From Garcia nutans (lineage: Eukaryota; Streptophyta; Magnoliopsida; Malpighiales; Euphorbiaceae): 64,000 bases of DNA. The notes beneath the pieces were generated by a model. The model was not told where the DNA came from. It did not search any database and saw only the letters and a program-made list of their open reading frames with translations. The stretch lies in the NCBI GenBank assembly GCA_947685225.1, contig CANTUV010000007.1, positions 12,482,501 to 12,546,500 of the forward strand. Direction: 5' to 3'. Below are positions 1 through 11,639 of this stretch, one piece after another. The translations under genes were made by a program, and so were the position numbers. The first letter of the stretch is position 1, and every line of letters starts with the position of its first letter.

Positions 1-1079
1 TGGTCAAATAGTTCACCTAACCAGACTGCCCCAATTGCCCTGCATCCTGGCAGCAGTTCTGAACTTTGTGAATTCCATAAATCAAATTCAATCAACGTGG
101 TTCCAAATTATTTTTCTCAAATACTAGACTCACTAAGAAACAACATATCCAAAATTCAATTGAATATGATTTTTCTACATTTTATTAAAAATCCCGAAAT
201 ATAGCTGTCCCAGTTAAGGTACCTGCTGGGACAGGTCTAATGAAAATAATTTTTCTAAACTCATAACCATTCCAAAATCGAATCAACATATTTTTCAGTC
301 ATTCTAGACTCATAGAGGCACAACATATCAAAAATTCACTTCAAGAACATTTTTCTAAAATTAATTAAAAATCATACAAGTCACAGCCTTTACTAATCCT
401 AAAACAGAAACAATTTCACTAAACACCAATCTTACTCTTCCATCACCAACACCAACCCAACTTCTCATCTATCAAGCAAAATCAATACTTACAATCATAC
501 CATAAGCAACTTAATCATACCACTTCAAAAGAATTGAAGAAATTAGAGAAAAGATCTTACCTTAGTTAAAAACTTCTTAAATCAACACTTGAACACTTAA
601 TCTTTCTTCAATTTAAGCTTGAAATCATCAAAACCATCACTTGTCTCTTTCTTTCTCTTTGGCTATGGAGGGCCGGCCATCAACAAGAAGAAGAAGAAGA
701 AATGATGAAGAAAACACAAATCAAACCTTCTTTAAATATCCACCATGTGATTTTATCCAAGCAATTATCAAAGTGCCCTTATTCACATAATTATCTTTTT
801 GTCTTATATGTGCCCAATTAAGTAATTTACCAATCTCAAATAAATATCTTCTCTTGCATTGACCAAGCCTCTTGACCACTTTATATGTCATATATATTAA
901 CATATACACAACATATAAATTTGTCTCTAAACCCTATTTCTTCCCAAAATACATATACATATACATTCTCTTCTCAATTTCTTTTCTCTTACAATTTAAC
1001 ACATATATTCAATCCAATATATAACAATAACAACAACAACAATATGCAAAACTTCTAGGGCATAAATGAGGATATTACA
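1..1079 (-). mobile_element. Probable LTR-retrotransposon LTR, cut by the window edge
   Basis: The right edge at 1079 reads inward on the minus strand as TGTAATATCCTC, the form typical of Ty3/gypsy-type plant LTR starts. The body contains two diverged copies of a block of roughly 200 bp (around 120-180 and 290-360) and a purine block near 680-720. This resembles the solo LTR at 25558-27931, whose right edge reads TGTAATACTCG on the minus strand. No open frame was recognised. The other end and the target duplication lie outside the window, so whether this is a solo LTR or part of a full element cannot be decided. Confidence 0.45.
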
Positions 1080-1080
1080 C

Positions 1081-1900
1081 TTTTAATTTTTAATACTAAT
1101 TAACTAAAAATTCATAAAATCACAAAAAACTTTGTATTTTTTAAAACTAAACCCAAAAATTCCTAGAAAACCAAAATTTTTAATTTTTTAACTAAAAACC
1201 TAAAAATCCCTAAAATTACAATAATAATAATAATAACAACAATAATAATTTTAAACACTAAATTCGTATAAATTAAAAATAAAATTTAAATTTTTAATAC
1301 TAATTAACTAAAACACTATAAAATCATAAAAGAAAATGTATTTTTTAAAACTAAACCCTAAAATCCTAAAAAGCCAAATTTTTTAATTTTTTAACTAAAA
1401 ACTAATAATCCCTAAAATCACAAAAAAAAATAATTTTAAATAATAAATTCCTATAAATTAATAAAATACCTTAAAATTTTAATTTTTAATACTAATTAAC
1501 TAAAAATTCATAAAATCACAAAACCCTAAATAGTATTTTTTAAAAAACTAAACTCTAAAATTCCTAGAAAACCAAATACTTTAATTTTTTAACTAAATGC
1601 CAAAAATCCCTAAAATCACAAAAAAAAAATTAATTTTAAACACTAAATTTTTATAAATTAATAAAATACCTTAACATTTTAATTTTTAATACCAATTAAC
1701 TAAAAATCCATAAAATCACAAAACTCTAAGTTGTATTTTTTAAAAATTAAACCCTAAATTCCTAAAAAACCAAAATTTTTTACTTTTTTAACTAAAAATC
1801 CCTAAAATCTCAAAAAAATTAATTTTAAAGACTAAATTCCTATAAATTAATAAAATACCTTAAAATTTTAATTATAATTTTAATTATAATTTTTAATTAT
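1081..1900. repeat. AT-rich tandem repeat, unit about 200 bp, four or more copies
   Basis: The anchor TAATACTAATTAAC recurs near 1091, 1295, 1488 and, with one change, 1688, giving spacings of about 193-204 bp. Each unit then carries the same order of sub-blocks: a TAAAATCACAAAA block, an ACTAAACCCTAAA-like block, a TTAATTTTTTAACTAAA block, and CTATAAATTAATAAAAT. Copies differ by small indels and substitutions. A partial fifth unit dissolves into TTATAATTTTAATTA near 1860-1900. No gene is present. The CCCTAAA cores look telomere-like but are isolated, one or two per unit. Confidence 0.75.
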
Positions 1901-2584
1901 AACCTTTAAATGCAAAAATTCTAATTTTTTACAACTGAAAAAAATATTTTACTCTAAAATTCTAGAAAAATTTAAAATTAAAACCTAAACATAATTTTCA
2001 CATAATTTAGGAAAAAAACTTATAATTAAAAAATTATATTTATAATTTTATAGTAAACCCTAAACAATGAACAAAAAAATGCACAAAAATAATAAACATC
2101 AACATAATTGCAAAAAAATTACAAAAAAAAAAACAAATAAGAAATTTCAACATACATCAACATTTCCTCAACACTCCAAACAAATCAAAATTATTAACAA
2201 ATAAAAAAATACATCAATATTTTCTCAATACTCCAAACAAATCAAAATTATTAACAACTATAAAAATACATAAAAAAAAATATAATGCCGGCAATGAAGA
2301 CAAGAAAATCACCCGACACTCTAAAGATTGCAAAAAATAAAAGATAAAATGCACTGAAATAAAAAAATAAAATTTTTAAAAATAATGAAACATTGAAAAA
2401 ATATAGAAAAACTTACATTTGATGCATCTTTACTCGCCGAAAAACTCCACTATCGAAAAAGAGAAAGGGCAAAGAGGGAGAGAGGGGGAGATTTGAGAGG
2501 CAGAGGCAAAGAGGGACAAAGAAGAGGGTAACGGCAGAAAGGAACAAAAATGGGAGGAAAAAAAAGAAGTAGGCTTTTATAGCT
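1901..2584. other. A-rich non-coding stretch with a 57-bp duplication
   Basis: No gene is recognisable here. A block of about 57 bp containing CTCCAAACAAATCAAAATT occurs twice in tandem between about 2154 and 2270. The segment 2455-2560 is a GA-rich strand, pyrimidine-rich on the minus strand, followed by a TATA-like run near 2578. It could be the upstream part of a leftward gene of the outer CACTA element, but nothing coding was recognised beyond it. Confidence 0.4.
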
Positions 2585-2997
2585 AGGATAAATTTACCGA
2601 GAGAATAAAGTGTCCCCTGTAAATTTTTCGAGAGAATAAAGCGTCTCTCTTTAAATTTACCAAGAGAAAATATCAATCTATTATTAAACGCAATTAGTGG
2701 AAAGGTAAAATTGTTGGTATATCTTTCAGTTTATCAAGAGACAAAATCACACCCTTGGTATTACCAATAGAGAGTATAAATCTCTTGGTACAATCGAAAA
2801 AAAATATTATTCTCTTAGTAAAATAATTATATAAAATTTAAATAAAGGGGTTTTGATATGGAATTTACTGAGAGAAAAGATGATTCTCTTAGCAGTATCG
2901 ATAGACGGCATGGTTTGTCGGTAAAAGGATATTAATGAAGTGAAAAAATTTCTGCTGTAGGATTTCATTTACAGAGAAAAAAAATGGTCTAGCGGTA
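2585..2997. mobile_element. Outer CACTA element, subterminal repeats left of the inner insertion
   Basis: Short repeats of the type TTTACCGAGAGA and TTACCAAGAGA occur in both orientations here. The same motif family resumes immediately right of the inner CACTA element (16649-18515). The two blocks were one array before the inner element inserted after the GTA at 2995-2997. The left end of the outer element was not found; it is either degraded or left of the window. Confidence 0.65.
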
Positions 2998-3000
2998 TAC

Positions 3001-4130
3001 TACAAGAAAGTTGATAAACGGTGACATTTAAAATCGTCACGTAAACTTAATTTTTTGTCACAAATTATTTTTTATAACAAAAATTTTGCATTATAAAGAT
3101 TGTCACTATAACCTCGTAATATTTTGTATATGTGACGACTTTTATCATCGTCACCATAACTTCAAGTTTCTATAACAAAAAATATATTATTGTCATAAAT
3201 TATGTTACATTTAGTGACGCTAATATCGTCATAGTTTGAGTTATTAATTTTTTATTTAATATTGTATATCGTTATTAAAAGTGAGATTAAATGTGATAAT
3301 CTTTATTTGCGTCAGCAAAAATTTTTTGTTTGATAACCAGAATATTAGTATCATAATATATGATAATATATAGCGACGAAATTATTGTCATTATTAAAGT
3401 GTAATATTTATCATTTAATGTTACATGTCGTCATAAAAAATAATAATAAATATGACAATATTATTTGTGTTAATAATAAATTTTTATTTGGCGATGATAT
3501 TATTTGTGTCATGGTTTATAATAATATATAATGACAATTTTTGTCATAATTACCGTGTACTATTTGTCATTTAATGTTATATATCATTATTAAAAATGAG
3601 ACTAAATATGACAAAAAAAATTTTATATTAGCAATTAATTTTTATTTAGTGATGTAAATATATATGTCATGATATATTATCGATAAAATTATCATCATGA
3701 ATATAGTATAATGTTATCATTTAATGTTATATATTTTCAATAAAAGTGATATTAAATATGACATTATTATTTGTTTCAGCAATAAATTTTATATAGCGAC
3801 AATATATGTATCATAATATATGATAATATATAATGACAAAACTATCATCATGATTATAGTATAATATTTATCATTTAATAACATAAATTTTCATTTTATA
3901 TGGTATTTTGAGTGATGAAAAAATTTATTTCATCATAAAATTTATTTTTTAATCAAAATATAACATGACAAAATTATAAATCATCACTAACTTTTTAACT
4001 TAAAGTGATAAAAACACTACTGTAATTAAATTGATAATAAATTATTTGAGAAAAATTGAAAAAGAACTAATATGTTATATATTAACTAAAATAAATTGTC
4101 ATTTTTCACCACGTACTAGTTATCATACTA
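3001..4130. repeat. Left subterminal repeat array of the inner CACTA element
   Basis: Degenerate copies of a motif around GTGACNATATTTGTCA, often as inverted pairs such as GTGACGAC...TCGTCAC, recur about every 50-150 bp. In plant CACTA elements such arrays bind the element-encoded TnpA protein. The same motif family fills the right end of this element. Confidence 0.7.
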
Positions 4131-5219
4131 AAATGCAAAAGTTTAACAAAAGAGCCTAAAATAAAACTATATGCTAGAATTTCTATGTAAATATAAATTT
4201 TTATGAGAACTTTCATCATATATAATTTTTAACGATCCATACAACCTGCAATTGAATAAGGATCTATCATTAGTAACAACTGAAAAAAAAAAGGTAGAAT
4301 GATGAATCACCAAAGTAAACATCCTATGTATATCAAAAATTGGAGATACATCTTATGAACATATCAAAAATTGGAGATACATCTTATGAACAAATTGATC
4401 TCTAACTTCCAATATATTAAGACAAAATAGCCAAAATTTCAATGATAATTGATAAATTACATTATGAAATATTAGTTGAAATTCATGACATTGAAAGTGA
4501 TAAACTTGAAACTCAACTGTAGCACCAACAATATAAAAAATTATTTCTGAGTTTAGCTGGATTATAAAGGTACATACATAATCATATTTTGCAGTTTCAA
4601 TATACCATGTTGCAATCAAAATTTTATACCAAGACAATCATTGTGAGCAGAGATTTTTGCTCCTACTCCCATATGGAAGGGTTATTGCAACTTCGGCACT
4701 GTTAGGCTTGGGGCCTTAGAAAATACGGGCCTAAGCCTAGAGAAAAATGGAGTCGCCACCCGGACGGGCTGAAAAAAAGGAATGGATGACTCGATTCCTA
4801 AAGAATCTTCAATCCTTTATTGGGTTCGAAAAGTTAAGTACGCATAGAAAATGTAAGAAATGACCCAGCACCCTCACAGTATCCTGTTCATTAGAACCGG
4901 CCTCCTTTTCAAGTCTTAATATTATAAAATTCTTAATTAACACAATATTATCCATACTACATGCGATCACAAAAATAAATAAATACTTTATTAAAAATCA
5001 TAGTAATATTCAAATAAAATAAATAAATAGACACTCATCCGAGGATGAAAACATGTGCTTACATCGTCCAATGTCTAAAACTAAATAGGATACCCACCAA
5101 AAGGTGAAAACGTATCCTTTACAATAATTCTAAAATATAAAAATAATTTAAATTACATAAAAAATAATTAATGAGGTACTCAATTATGAAAACATACCTC
5201 TTACAATTTTAATACCAAG

Positions 5220-5266
<47 letters not shown>

Positions 5267-6786
5267 CCATCCATCCATGATAAACAAATCAAATATCGAA
5301 ATCAAATAAATCAATCATCAAAACATATAATAAACTACATAATCAAATATAAAATTAAATAACGTAATAAATGTATAAATTTAGAGTTTTAGAATTTTAA
5401 TAATCAAATTAAGATTTTTAAAAAAAAAGGAGTTAAATACAAAGACTTATAATACACAAATAAATATTGACCCCTTTGACGAGCCCATACGGCGATCCTA
5501 CTAGCCGATTAGCGAGCGGAGTCAAGGGGCAACACCCCTTGGGGGTCGGGGGCAGCGCCCCTAAAATTTTGAAAACTGATTTTTAGGGTTATATGTTTTG
5601 GTATTGAAAATTAAGATTTTAGGGTTTAAGATTTAGAAAATATGGTTTTGAAATTTTTATGAAAATAAGATTATTAACTATAGTATTAGCTTTGCATGAA
5701 AGATATGAACAATTATCGAAGCTTAATATGCTATATTTTAATAGATTCAATTTTAGAGACGTACCTTCGCTTGTTGATTCCACCAATAATCAAACTTGGA
5801 TCCAAACGAAATGTTTGTATCAGCCTTGCATTTGTTGGTTGAATCAAAACCAAGACAATAAGCTAAGTTACTACCTTGTTTGATGATTCAATTTCTTTGC
5901 TTGTTATTGCCTTGTTTGATGCTTGCTGGTTCGTTGCTTGTTACTGTCTATCTCTTAATTAAAAGTCTCTACTGAAAAGCCAAAGTCCCCATGAATTGTG
6001 TTTTAATATGTTATTTATAGGAAAAATCAAAACCTAATACTAATTGGTTAAGGAAATAATAGATTGTTAAGGAAAAAATTCAAAACCGACTGAAATAAGG
6101 TTTGGGCAGAAATTGCTCGTGGGCGTTGGGCCTGCTTGTTGGGGCGCTGGGGCTGCTGGGATTGGGTGTGTGAGTGCTACGAGGATTTGCGAGGCGCTAC
6201 ACAATTCGCTGCAGGCCTGCGGCGAACTGGCTTGCCGCGTGCCACTCACCAATTGGTCCTTCCGATTTTTTATTTTTTATTTATATATATATATTAAAAA
6301 TAAATATTATATATTTAATTATATTATTAAAAATAAAAATAAATAAATATATAATATAAATAATAAATATTAAAATAAATAATAAATACCACAAAAAAAT
6401 TTTCGAACTTGTTTTAAAATATTGAACTAGACTTGGTCAAAAATTAAGAATCTACAATTATATAATTTTTGCGTTGTGGAATCTATTTAAATTTCGACAA
6501 AACATCTCCTCTAAATTTGACAATCTATCAAAAAAGAAAATCACTAAATAAAAAAGAGCATAACATAACAAAACATAACTTTCATAAACCACTTGAATAA
6601 TCATAATTTGCAATTCCAATCAACTATAATAAAATCAAAATTTGATAGCATGACAATCATATCATTTTTGAGTTATAAACTATCACTAGTTTATAACTAT
6701 CATATAATAATGCAAAATGTAAACAAAGAATTGAAAAAAGAAAAATACATCAAATAGTATTAATCTAAAAATATGAAAAAGGTTTA
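4131..6786. other. CACTA interior without genes; GC-rich islands and a diverged duplication
   Basis: No gene was recognised. A block at about 4575-4640, ending GACAATCAT, resembles one at 6598-6665 that also ends GACAATCAT, and it flanks a foreign-looking segment. That segment starts near TGTTAGGCTTGGGGCC (4700) and contains GC-rich islands at 5470-5570, with paired GGGGC/GCCCC stretches, and at 6110-6250. These islands look like plant LTR-type sequence, but no target duplication could be matched, so no element is claimed. A TAA microsatellite lies at 5220-5262. Confidence 0.4.
5220..5262. repeat. (TAA)n microsatellite
   Basis: About 14 uninterrupted TAA/ATA units in an AT-rich part of the CACTA interior. 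Confidence 0.95.
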
Positions 6787-8784
6787 TTAGTTACAAGAAA
6801 AAAAGTAATCATCACATTCATGACTTGCCATAAAAGTTATTAGTTGTTCAATTTTCTTGTCTTGCTCTAAACTTTTTGAATTTTGTTTTGAAAGTTTGCC
6901 CTTTAAAACTGTTACCTCTGTTTCAAACTCAGTGACTTGAGTTTTAAGCCCTATTACTTGTGAATCTAACACACTTAACTTTTATTGGTTCTCCAAAAAT
7001 TCCTTTTGCAATCTTTGTGTAGCCACATTTGTTGATTTTTTTTACTGGGTGATTTTGAGCCATATGCTAGGACTTTTATATAACCAAAACCATGCTCAAG
7101 AACTTCTTGAACTATATGATCTACTGTCACAATAATTTCTTGTTCATCGTATTGCTCACGCTTTTCAATCATTAAATTCTACAATTCCCATTATCAATAA
7201 GAATCAATGTGTGAAATTGAATCAATTTAATTTGAATAGTCATTAATAAAGCAAATTTACCCAATTTTCTTCAACATCTTGAGATGACCAGCCATTTTTC
7301 TCTGAATAATGTGTCAGTCTATTAAGTTCAATTCTATCACAAAGTTCTCCATTTAACTCTTTTTGAGACTATAAAAATGCAAAAGAAAAATAAACACAAT
7401 TATATGATTGTCTATCTTAATAAATAAAAATGATAATTTGGATAAAAACAACACTCATGATTTCATGTCAACGAACAGTAAAAGGCTTTCTACTAGAAAT
7501 ATGCGGAGCCTTAACCTTTTTCCTATTTTCAGCATTCCTTATACTTTTGTGCAATTATATGACAACAAAATTGAAAAACAAAACAAAATATTATTACAAA
7601 GGTAATATTTGATTATAAACTCGCAGGATTTGATCCAAAGACATAAAAAAAAATAGAATTCTTATTATACAAATTCAAAACTATCATGTTTATCAACTAT
7701 ACATAACCTGAAGCCTAGATAATTTAAAGAAGCTGATGATATGTAAATATTAAAGAGAACACAATACCTTAAATTCCTTATGTGTGAAATAGTCACAAAG
7801 ATCTTTCCATTTTTGTTCCATTTTTGTTCATTATCCCAGCTAGCAAGTAAATTACTCTTAGCCTCCTCTAAAGAGTTAAACTTTTGAAATCTCTGGTGTA
7901 ACCTATGGTGCTGTTGCCTGAAACTATTTCTTATCCTATCAATAATGTAATTCTTTACACCTGGATCATCTATATTGAGTTCCATGTATTGATGTATAAA
8001 ATAAAACAATGTAAACAAACAAAAATAGAGTAAAAATCAAACATTAAAACAAATAATAAATATTAAAATACAATTTAAATTTTATATTGTAATAAAATTA
8101 AAATAAATATGAAGTTTAATTTGTATTTATATACATCTTCATGTGATCGAAACCTGGTTCCAAATCATCATTTTTTACATCACCCCACTTTTTGGGCACC
8201 AAAATTACATCTCTAGTTATAATCCCAATCTCACTTGAAAGTTTGGCAGATTCCTCTCCATTAATGGGCATACCTATTTCAACATCCACAATAATTTTCA
8301 TATTGTTGCCAGTGGCAATAGACTTCATTAGACCTTTCCCCATTATTTCGCCACAACCCCATTTTTTAGATGCATTTGATATATAATCAGAAAAATAGTT
8401 ATAATGTAAAATAATGCAAATTATTACATTCATTTGTCAAATGAGTTATTTGAACTTGGATAAAAAAAGTATGGATAATACCTAATGTGCCATTAACTTC
8501 ATTTGGTGTATTTTCTGTAGTTTCAATTACATGTTCAGAAGAAGCATGAACTGGAGATTGCTGTGGAGTCACTTGTTGAGAAGCATTCAATGTATGAGTC
8601 AATGTATCTGGTGAACTTTCCAAAGATTAACTATTCTTGCATTAGGTTCCCTTTGATTAGGCATAGGATTAAATTGACTCAACATCTCTCTGATATCTGT
8701 GGGATTTGAAGGTTCAGAGGATATAAGAGCTTTATTTTTTGCGTTATTATTTTTCTTGGAGCGTTTTGGTAAACCGGGACCCAT
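6787..8784 (-). pseudogene. CACTA tnpA-like (plant transposase, Ptta/En/Spm type) pseudogene
   Basis: Fragments in consistent order on the minus strand resemble the DNA-binding accessory transposase of plant CACTA elements. The likely start at 8784 reads MGPGLPKRSKK. It is followed by a low-complexity Ser/Pro/Asn region and a conserved segment at 8116-8433 containing SSEIGIITRDVILVPKKW. Next comes 7665-8018, with VKNYIIDRIRNSFRQQHH and an EEAKSN motif. After that is 6975-7172, with VLEHGFGYIKV and PPSKKN-like SPSKKNQQMW. The last piece is a coiled-coil-like Lys/Glu-rich tail at 6787-6972 ending near a short Asp/Cys-rich stretch. The segments lie in different frames with AT-rich gaps between them; some gaps may be introns and some are frameshifts. 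In the family this protein binds subterminal repeats like those at the ends of this element. Confidence 0.7.
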
Positions 8785-9101
8785 TTCTCAAACTGCATGA
8801 TTTTGATCCAAAACATACAATAAAGTAAAGTAGAATTTAAAAGAACCAAATTTCTTGATTGTTATATTATAGAGAAAGAGATTCAACTAAGAGTTAATGC
8901 ATGAAAACTGAGATAAGAATGCATGAATGACAAAAATAAGTCTATACGATAACCTTGATAAAAATTAAATAAAAGAAAGCAAGTCATAGCAATGAAATCT
9001 ACTTGAAAATATAAAGGTCTACCATCATTCTCTTTAAACTTGATTCAATGATACCAAACTCAATGAGACAAAAAAAGACAATAACAAATATTTGTTGATC
9101 A

Positions 9102-9960
9102 AAAATCTACATCAATGTCGTCATCTACAATATCATGATGGGCTTTTTTGTTGCTTTGAATTTCTTCATCACTAGTACAATGGTCTACTAACGTTTCATC
9201 TAATTTATTAGTTTCATCAACTGTACTAATCTCATTTTCAATAGCTTTTGGAGGTCTTGAAATAAATGATGAATCATTTTCTATAGGATCAATATCGTCT
9301 CAGTTTAATGAAGCTATTTCATTAATAATAACTTGAACCACATCATTTGCTTCATTCTCCTGATATATTTCATCTTCCATTAATGAAGATTGATTACAAT
9401 CAATTGATTCATCTTTCATCTCATCAACATCATAGATATGCCTATGTTGAAATGGTTGCACCACTCGCCAATCACTTCCCAATTTTGGATCATTAATGTA
9501 TATATTATTGGGCATTTCGCATAAGCTCTTCAAGATATGTGGATAATACCTTAGAGAAATTACCATTATCTTCAGTTGAAATGTTGGAAGCATTATTTTA
9601 AAAATATTGGTTACCTAGGTCATATAACATGTCATCAATACCATCATTGTCTCCGTCATCATGTTCGCATTCCCAAGCTTTAGAAGTACATTGATTTTCT
9701 ATATTAGTTGGTGTAAAAGGTTCTCCATGGTAAAACCAAATTTTGTAACATTTATTCATTCCTCAAATCAATAAATGATCCTCGACTATTGATTACAGTT
9801 TTAATTGCAAGTTCAAACAATCAATACATGGACAACAAATGTTACATTCTTTTTCCATATGGTTCCCTACAAAGTTCAAAAAAGATTTGACCCCTTGTAC
9901 ATACTCCTTTGACCATAACATAGCATCCATCCAACTCTTATCTATTTTTAGAAACCTAAT
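9102..9960 (-). pseudogene. CACTA tnp2/TnpD transposase pseudogene with internal deletion
   Basis: At 9955-9720 the minus strand encodes the N-terminal transposase-associated domain of plant tnp2 proteins. It shows KSWMDAMLWSKEYVQGVK, the CCPCIDC zinc-type motif and a KIWFYHGEPF ending, with two in-frame stops (TAA and TGA). After a short acidic linker (9719-9600) the sequence passes directly to the C-terminal tail seen in the same proteins, YINDPKLGSDWRVVQ and FQHRHIYDV (about 9510-9430). An acidic segment then runs to a stop near 9102. The large catalytic core that normally lies between these parts, well over a kilobase, is absent. The gene is therefore an internally deleted remnant. Confidence 0.78.
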
Positions 9961-10445
9961 TAGGACTAATTAGTTTGAGAAAGAGACATAATATAGAATT
10001 TTAACATTGTCGAATTGTGATATTATAGAATTTTAACACTGTCCAATTGACAAGTTACAAATAGAAACCCAACCTATTAACAACTTATGCTAATTTAACG
10101 ATATTAATTGATAGAAGGATTAATCCAATTGACCAATAATATTTACATGCAAGCACGTAGATAACTTTCTATATGAATGGTCAGTGTTTTCACCTTAATT
10201 AAACACACGAGCGCTCAATGTTCTTAAAATAGTAGTATTGTGTTTATACAATTATATTATATAAAAATAACTATTAAACATTAATATAATTGTTTACCCA
10301 GCTTGAAGGACCCACATGCTAAGAAGAGACTCTGAGCAAAATAAGCTAAAGCTTACTAAGTTGAAAAACTGCATGAAAGTTGCAACCAAACAATATTACT
10401 TATAAAAAAATATTAAAGTTATATTATATTTATAAAATTAGAATA

Positions 10446-10608
10446 TTTTATTAATCAAATTTTAATTTATTCGCCTTTAGAAACAATTATCCCATATGCA
10501 AGATATTCAAATTTATGTCTTTTATTAATCAAATTTTAATTTATTCGCCTTTAGAAACAATTATCCCATATGCAAGATATTCAAATTTATGTCTTTTATT
10601 AGTCAAAT
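10446..10608. repeat. 74-bp tandem duplication
   Basis: Copy 1 is 10446-10519 and copy 2 is 10520-10593, identical by eye. A short third partial copy with one mismatch follows. Both contain TTATTCGCCTTTAGAAAC. Identity suggests a recent duplication. Confidence 0.9.
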
Positions 10609-11025
10609 TTTTTAAAGTAGGTTTAAGAAGAATAAAACAATGATTAACATAATTAATTAGTAGTCATTTTTATATTTAGAAAATCATTAAGCCTAATAAT
10701 AATTTAAAATAATATCTTCATTTTTAAAGAAAATATTAAAATATATTTTGCTATATTTTTTTATAAGTATATGATTTTTAAAAATATTAAAAAAGTAATG
10801 TATAATGTAATTTAAATTAATTATATATTGAAGGGTGCTTCGGATGTAATAATATGCAGTAGTGTTTGTGACAAAATTTTCTATGAAAAGGATTTATATG
10901 ACCTATAAGTATAAAAATCAAAGTTAGAAGTAAATACATCATATAATAAAAAGTTGGTTAGGTTTTTGACTTATAATCCTATTCTAATTGGACTTTGCTG
11001 TCAATAATGTTATGGTTTAGATGTT

Positions 11026-11052
11026 TATATATATATATATATATATATATAT
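11026..11052. repeat. (TA)n microsatellite
   Basis: About 13 uninterrupted TA units. Confidence 0.95.
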
Positions 11053-11481
11053 GTAAGCAATAACAATATATATTGAGAATTGTCATAAAATAATGATAAT
11101 ATATAAGTGGAAGGAGTGTACTTTCTATGATAGTTGGCTTAGTTTGCACTAATCCTTAACTATACACTTGGTGCTGGTCATTATATAAATATTCATCTTA
11201 AATGAGTGGGACACTAATTTATCATGTATGATCAAGATTATTAGCAAATAAACTTCATAGAAACCATTTTTATTCTTTAGCCATCAGTTTTAGTTTAATT
11301 ATATAGTTAAACATGAAATTTCTAATTATATCTTGATGTGGAGAAAAAATTACATTAGGTCTTAAGATTATATTAGATCTTGTCAGTCTATACAATCATA
11401 ACAAAACAAACAATACATCAATGGGGCTAGTAATTATCAGAAGTTGCACATAGAAAATTGACAGAGAAGTGAAAGAAGTAC

Positions 11482-11574
11482 CAGGCGATTTCTTTGGCTT
11501 TCTCAATGGAACAAACTTTGCACCAATTGCCACTGCTATAGGTGGTCCAAAAATAAATCCTCGCGCCCCTGTAC
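11482..11574 (-). pseudogene. Captured exon of adenine phosphoribosyltransferase
   Basis: The minus strand contains a 93-nt block with an intact acceptor (TTTTCCAG) and donor (GTACTT). It encodes GARGFIFGPPIAVAIGAKF and then VPLRKPKKSPG. This is the internal segment of plant adenine phosphoribosyltransferase, the enzyme that makes AMP from adenine and phosphoribosyl pyrophosphate; plant versions read G-I-E-A-R-G-F-I-F-G at this point. Here Ile-Glu has become Thr-Gly. No neighbouring exon was found on either side: neither the phosphoribosyl-pyrophosphate-binding exon nor the N-terminal exons are present. The fragment lies wholly inside the CACTA element, so I infer transposon-mediated gene capture. 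It cannot encode a working enzyme. Confidence 0.8.
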
Positions 11575-11639
11575 CTGGAAAATAACACCCAAAAATTTCA
11601 GAAATACAATACCTCAAATAGCTTCAAAAGATCTTCATT

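Larger units (their letters stand above)
9961..11481. other. CACTA interior, no gene recognised
   Basis: AT-rich sequence without a recognisable gene. It holds a perfect 74-bp tandem duplication (10446-10593 plus a partial third copy) and a TA microsatellite at 11026-11052. Confidence 0.5.

Noticed and set aside
1081..1900. CRISPR-like array or interstitial telomere
   Set aside because: The units are about 200 bp without short constant repeats and unique spacers. The CCCTAAA cores are isolated, not tandem, so neither reading holds.
2413..2676. 87-codon minus-strand open frame
   Set aside because: It is a low-complexity product of a GA-rich/CT-rich tract (runs of Phe, Leu and Ser) with no family motif.
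4700..6453. A solo LTR starting TGTTAGGCTTGGGG and ending ATCTACA
   Set aside because: The edges are TG...CA, but the bases next to them do not match as a target duplication, so the boundaries are not supported.
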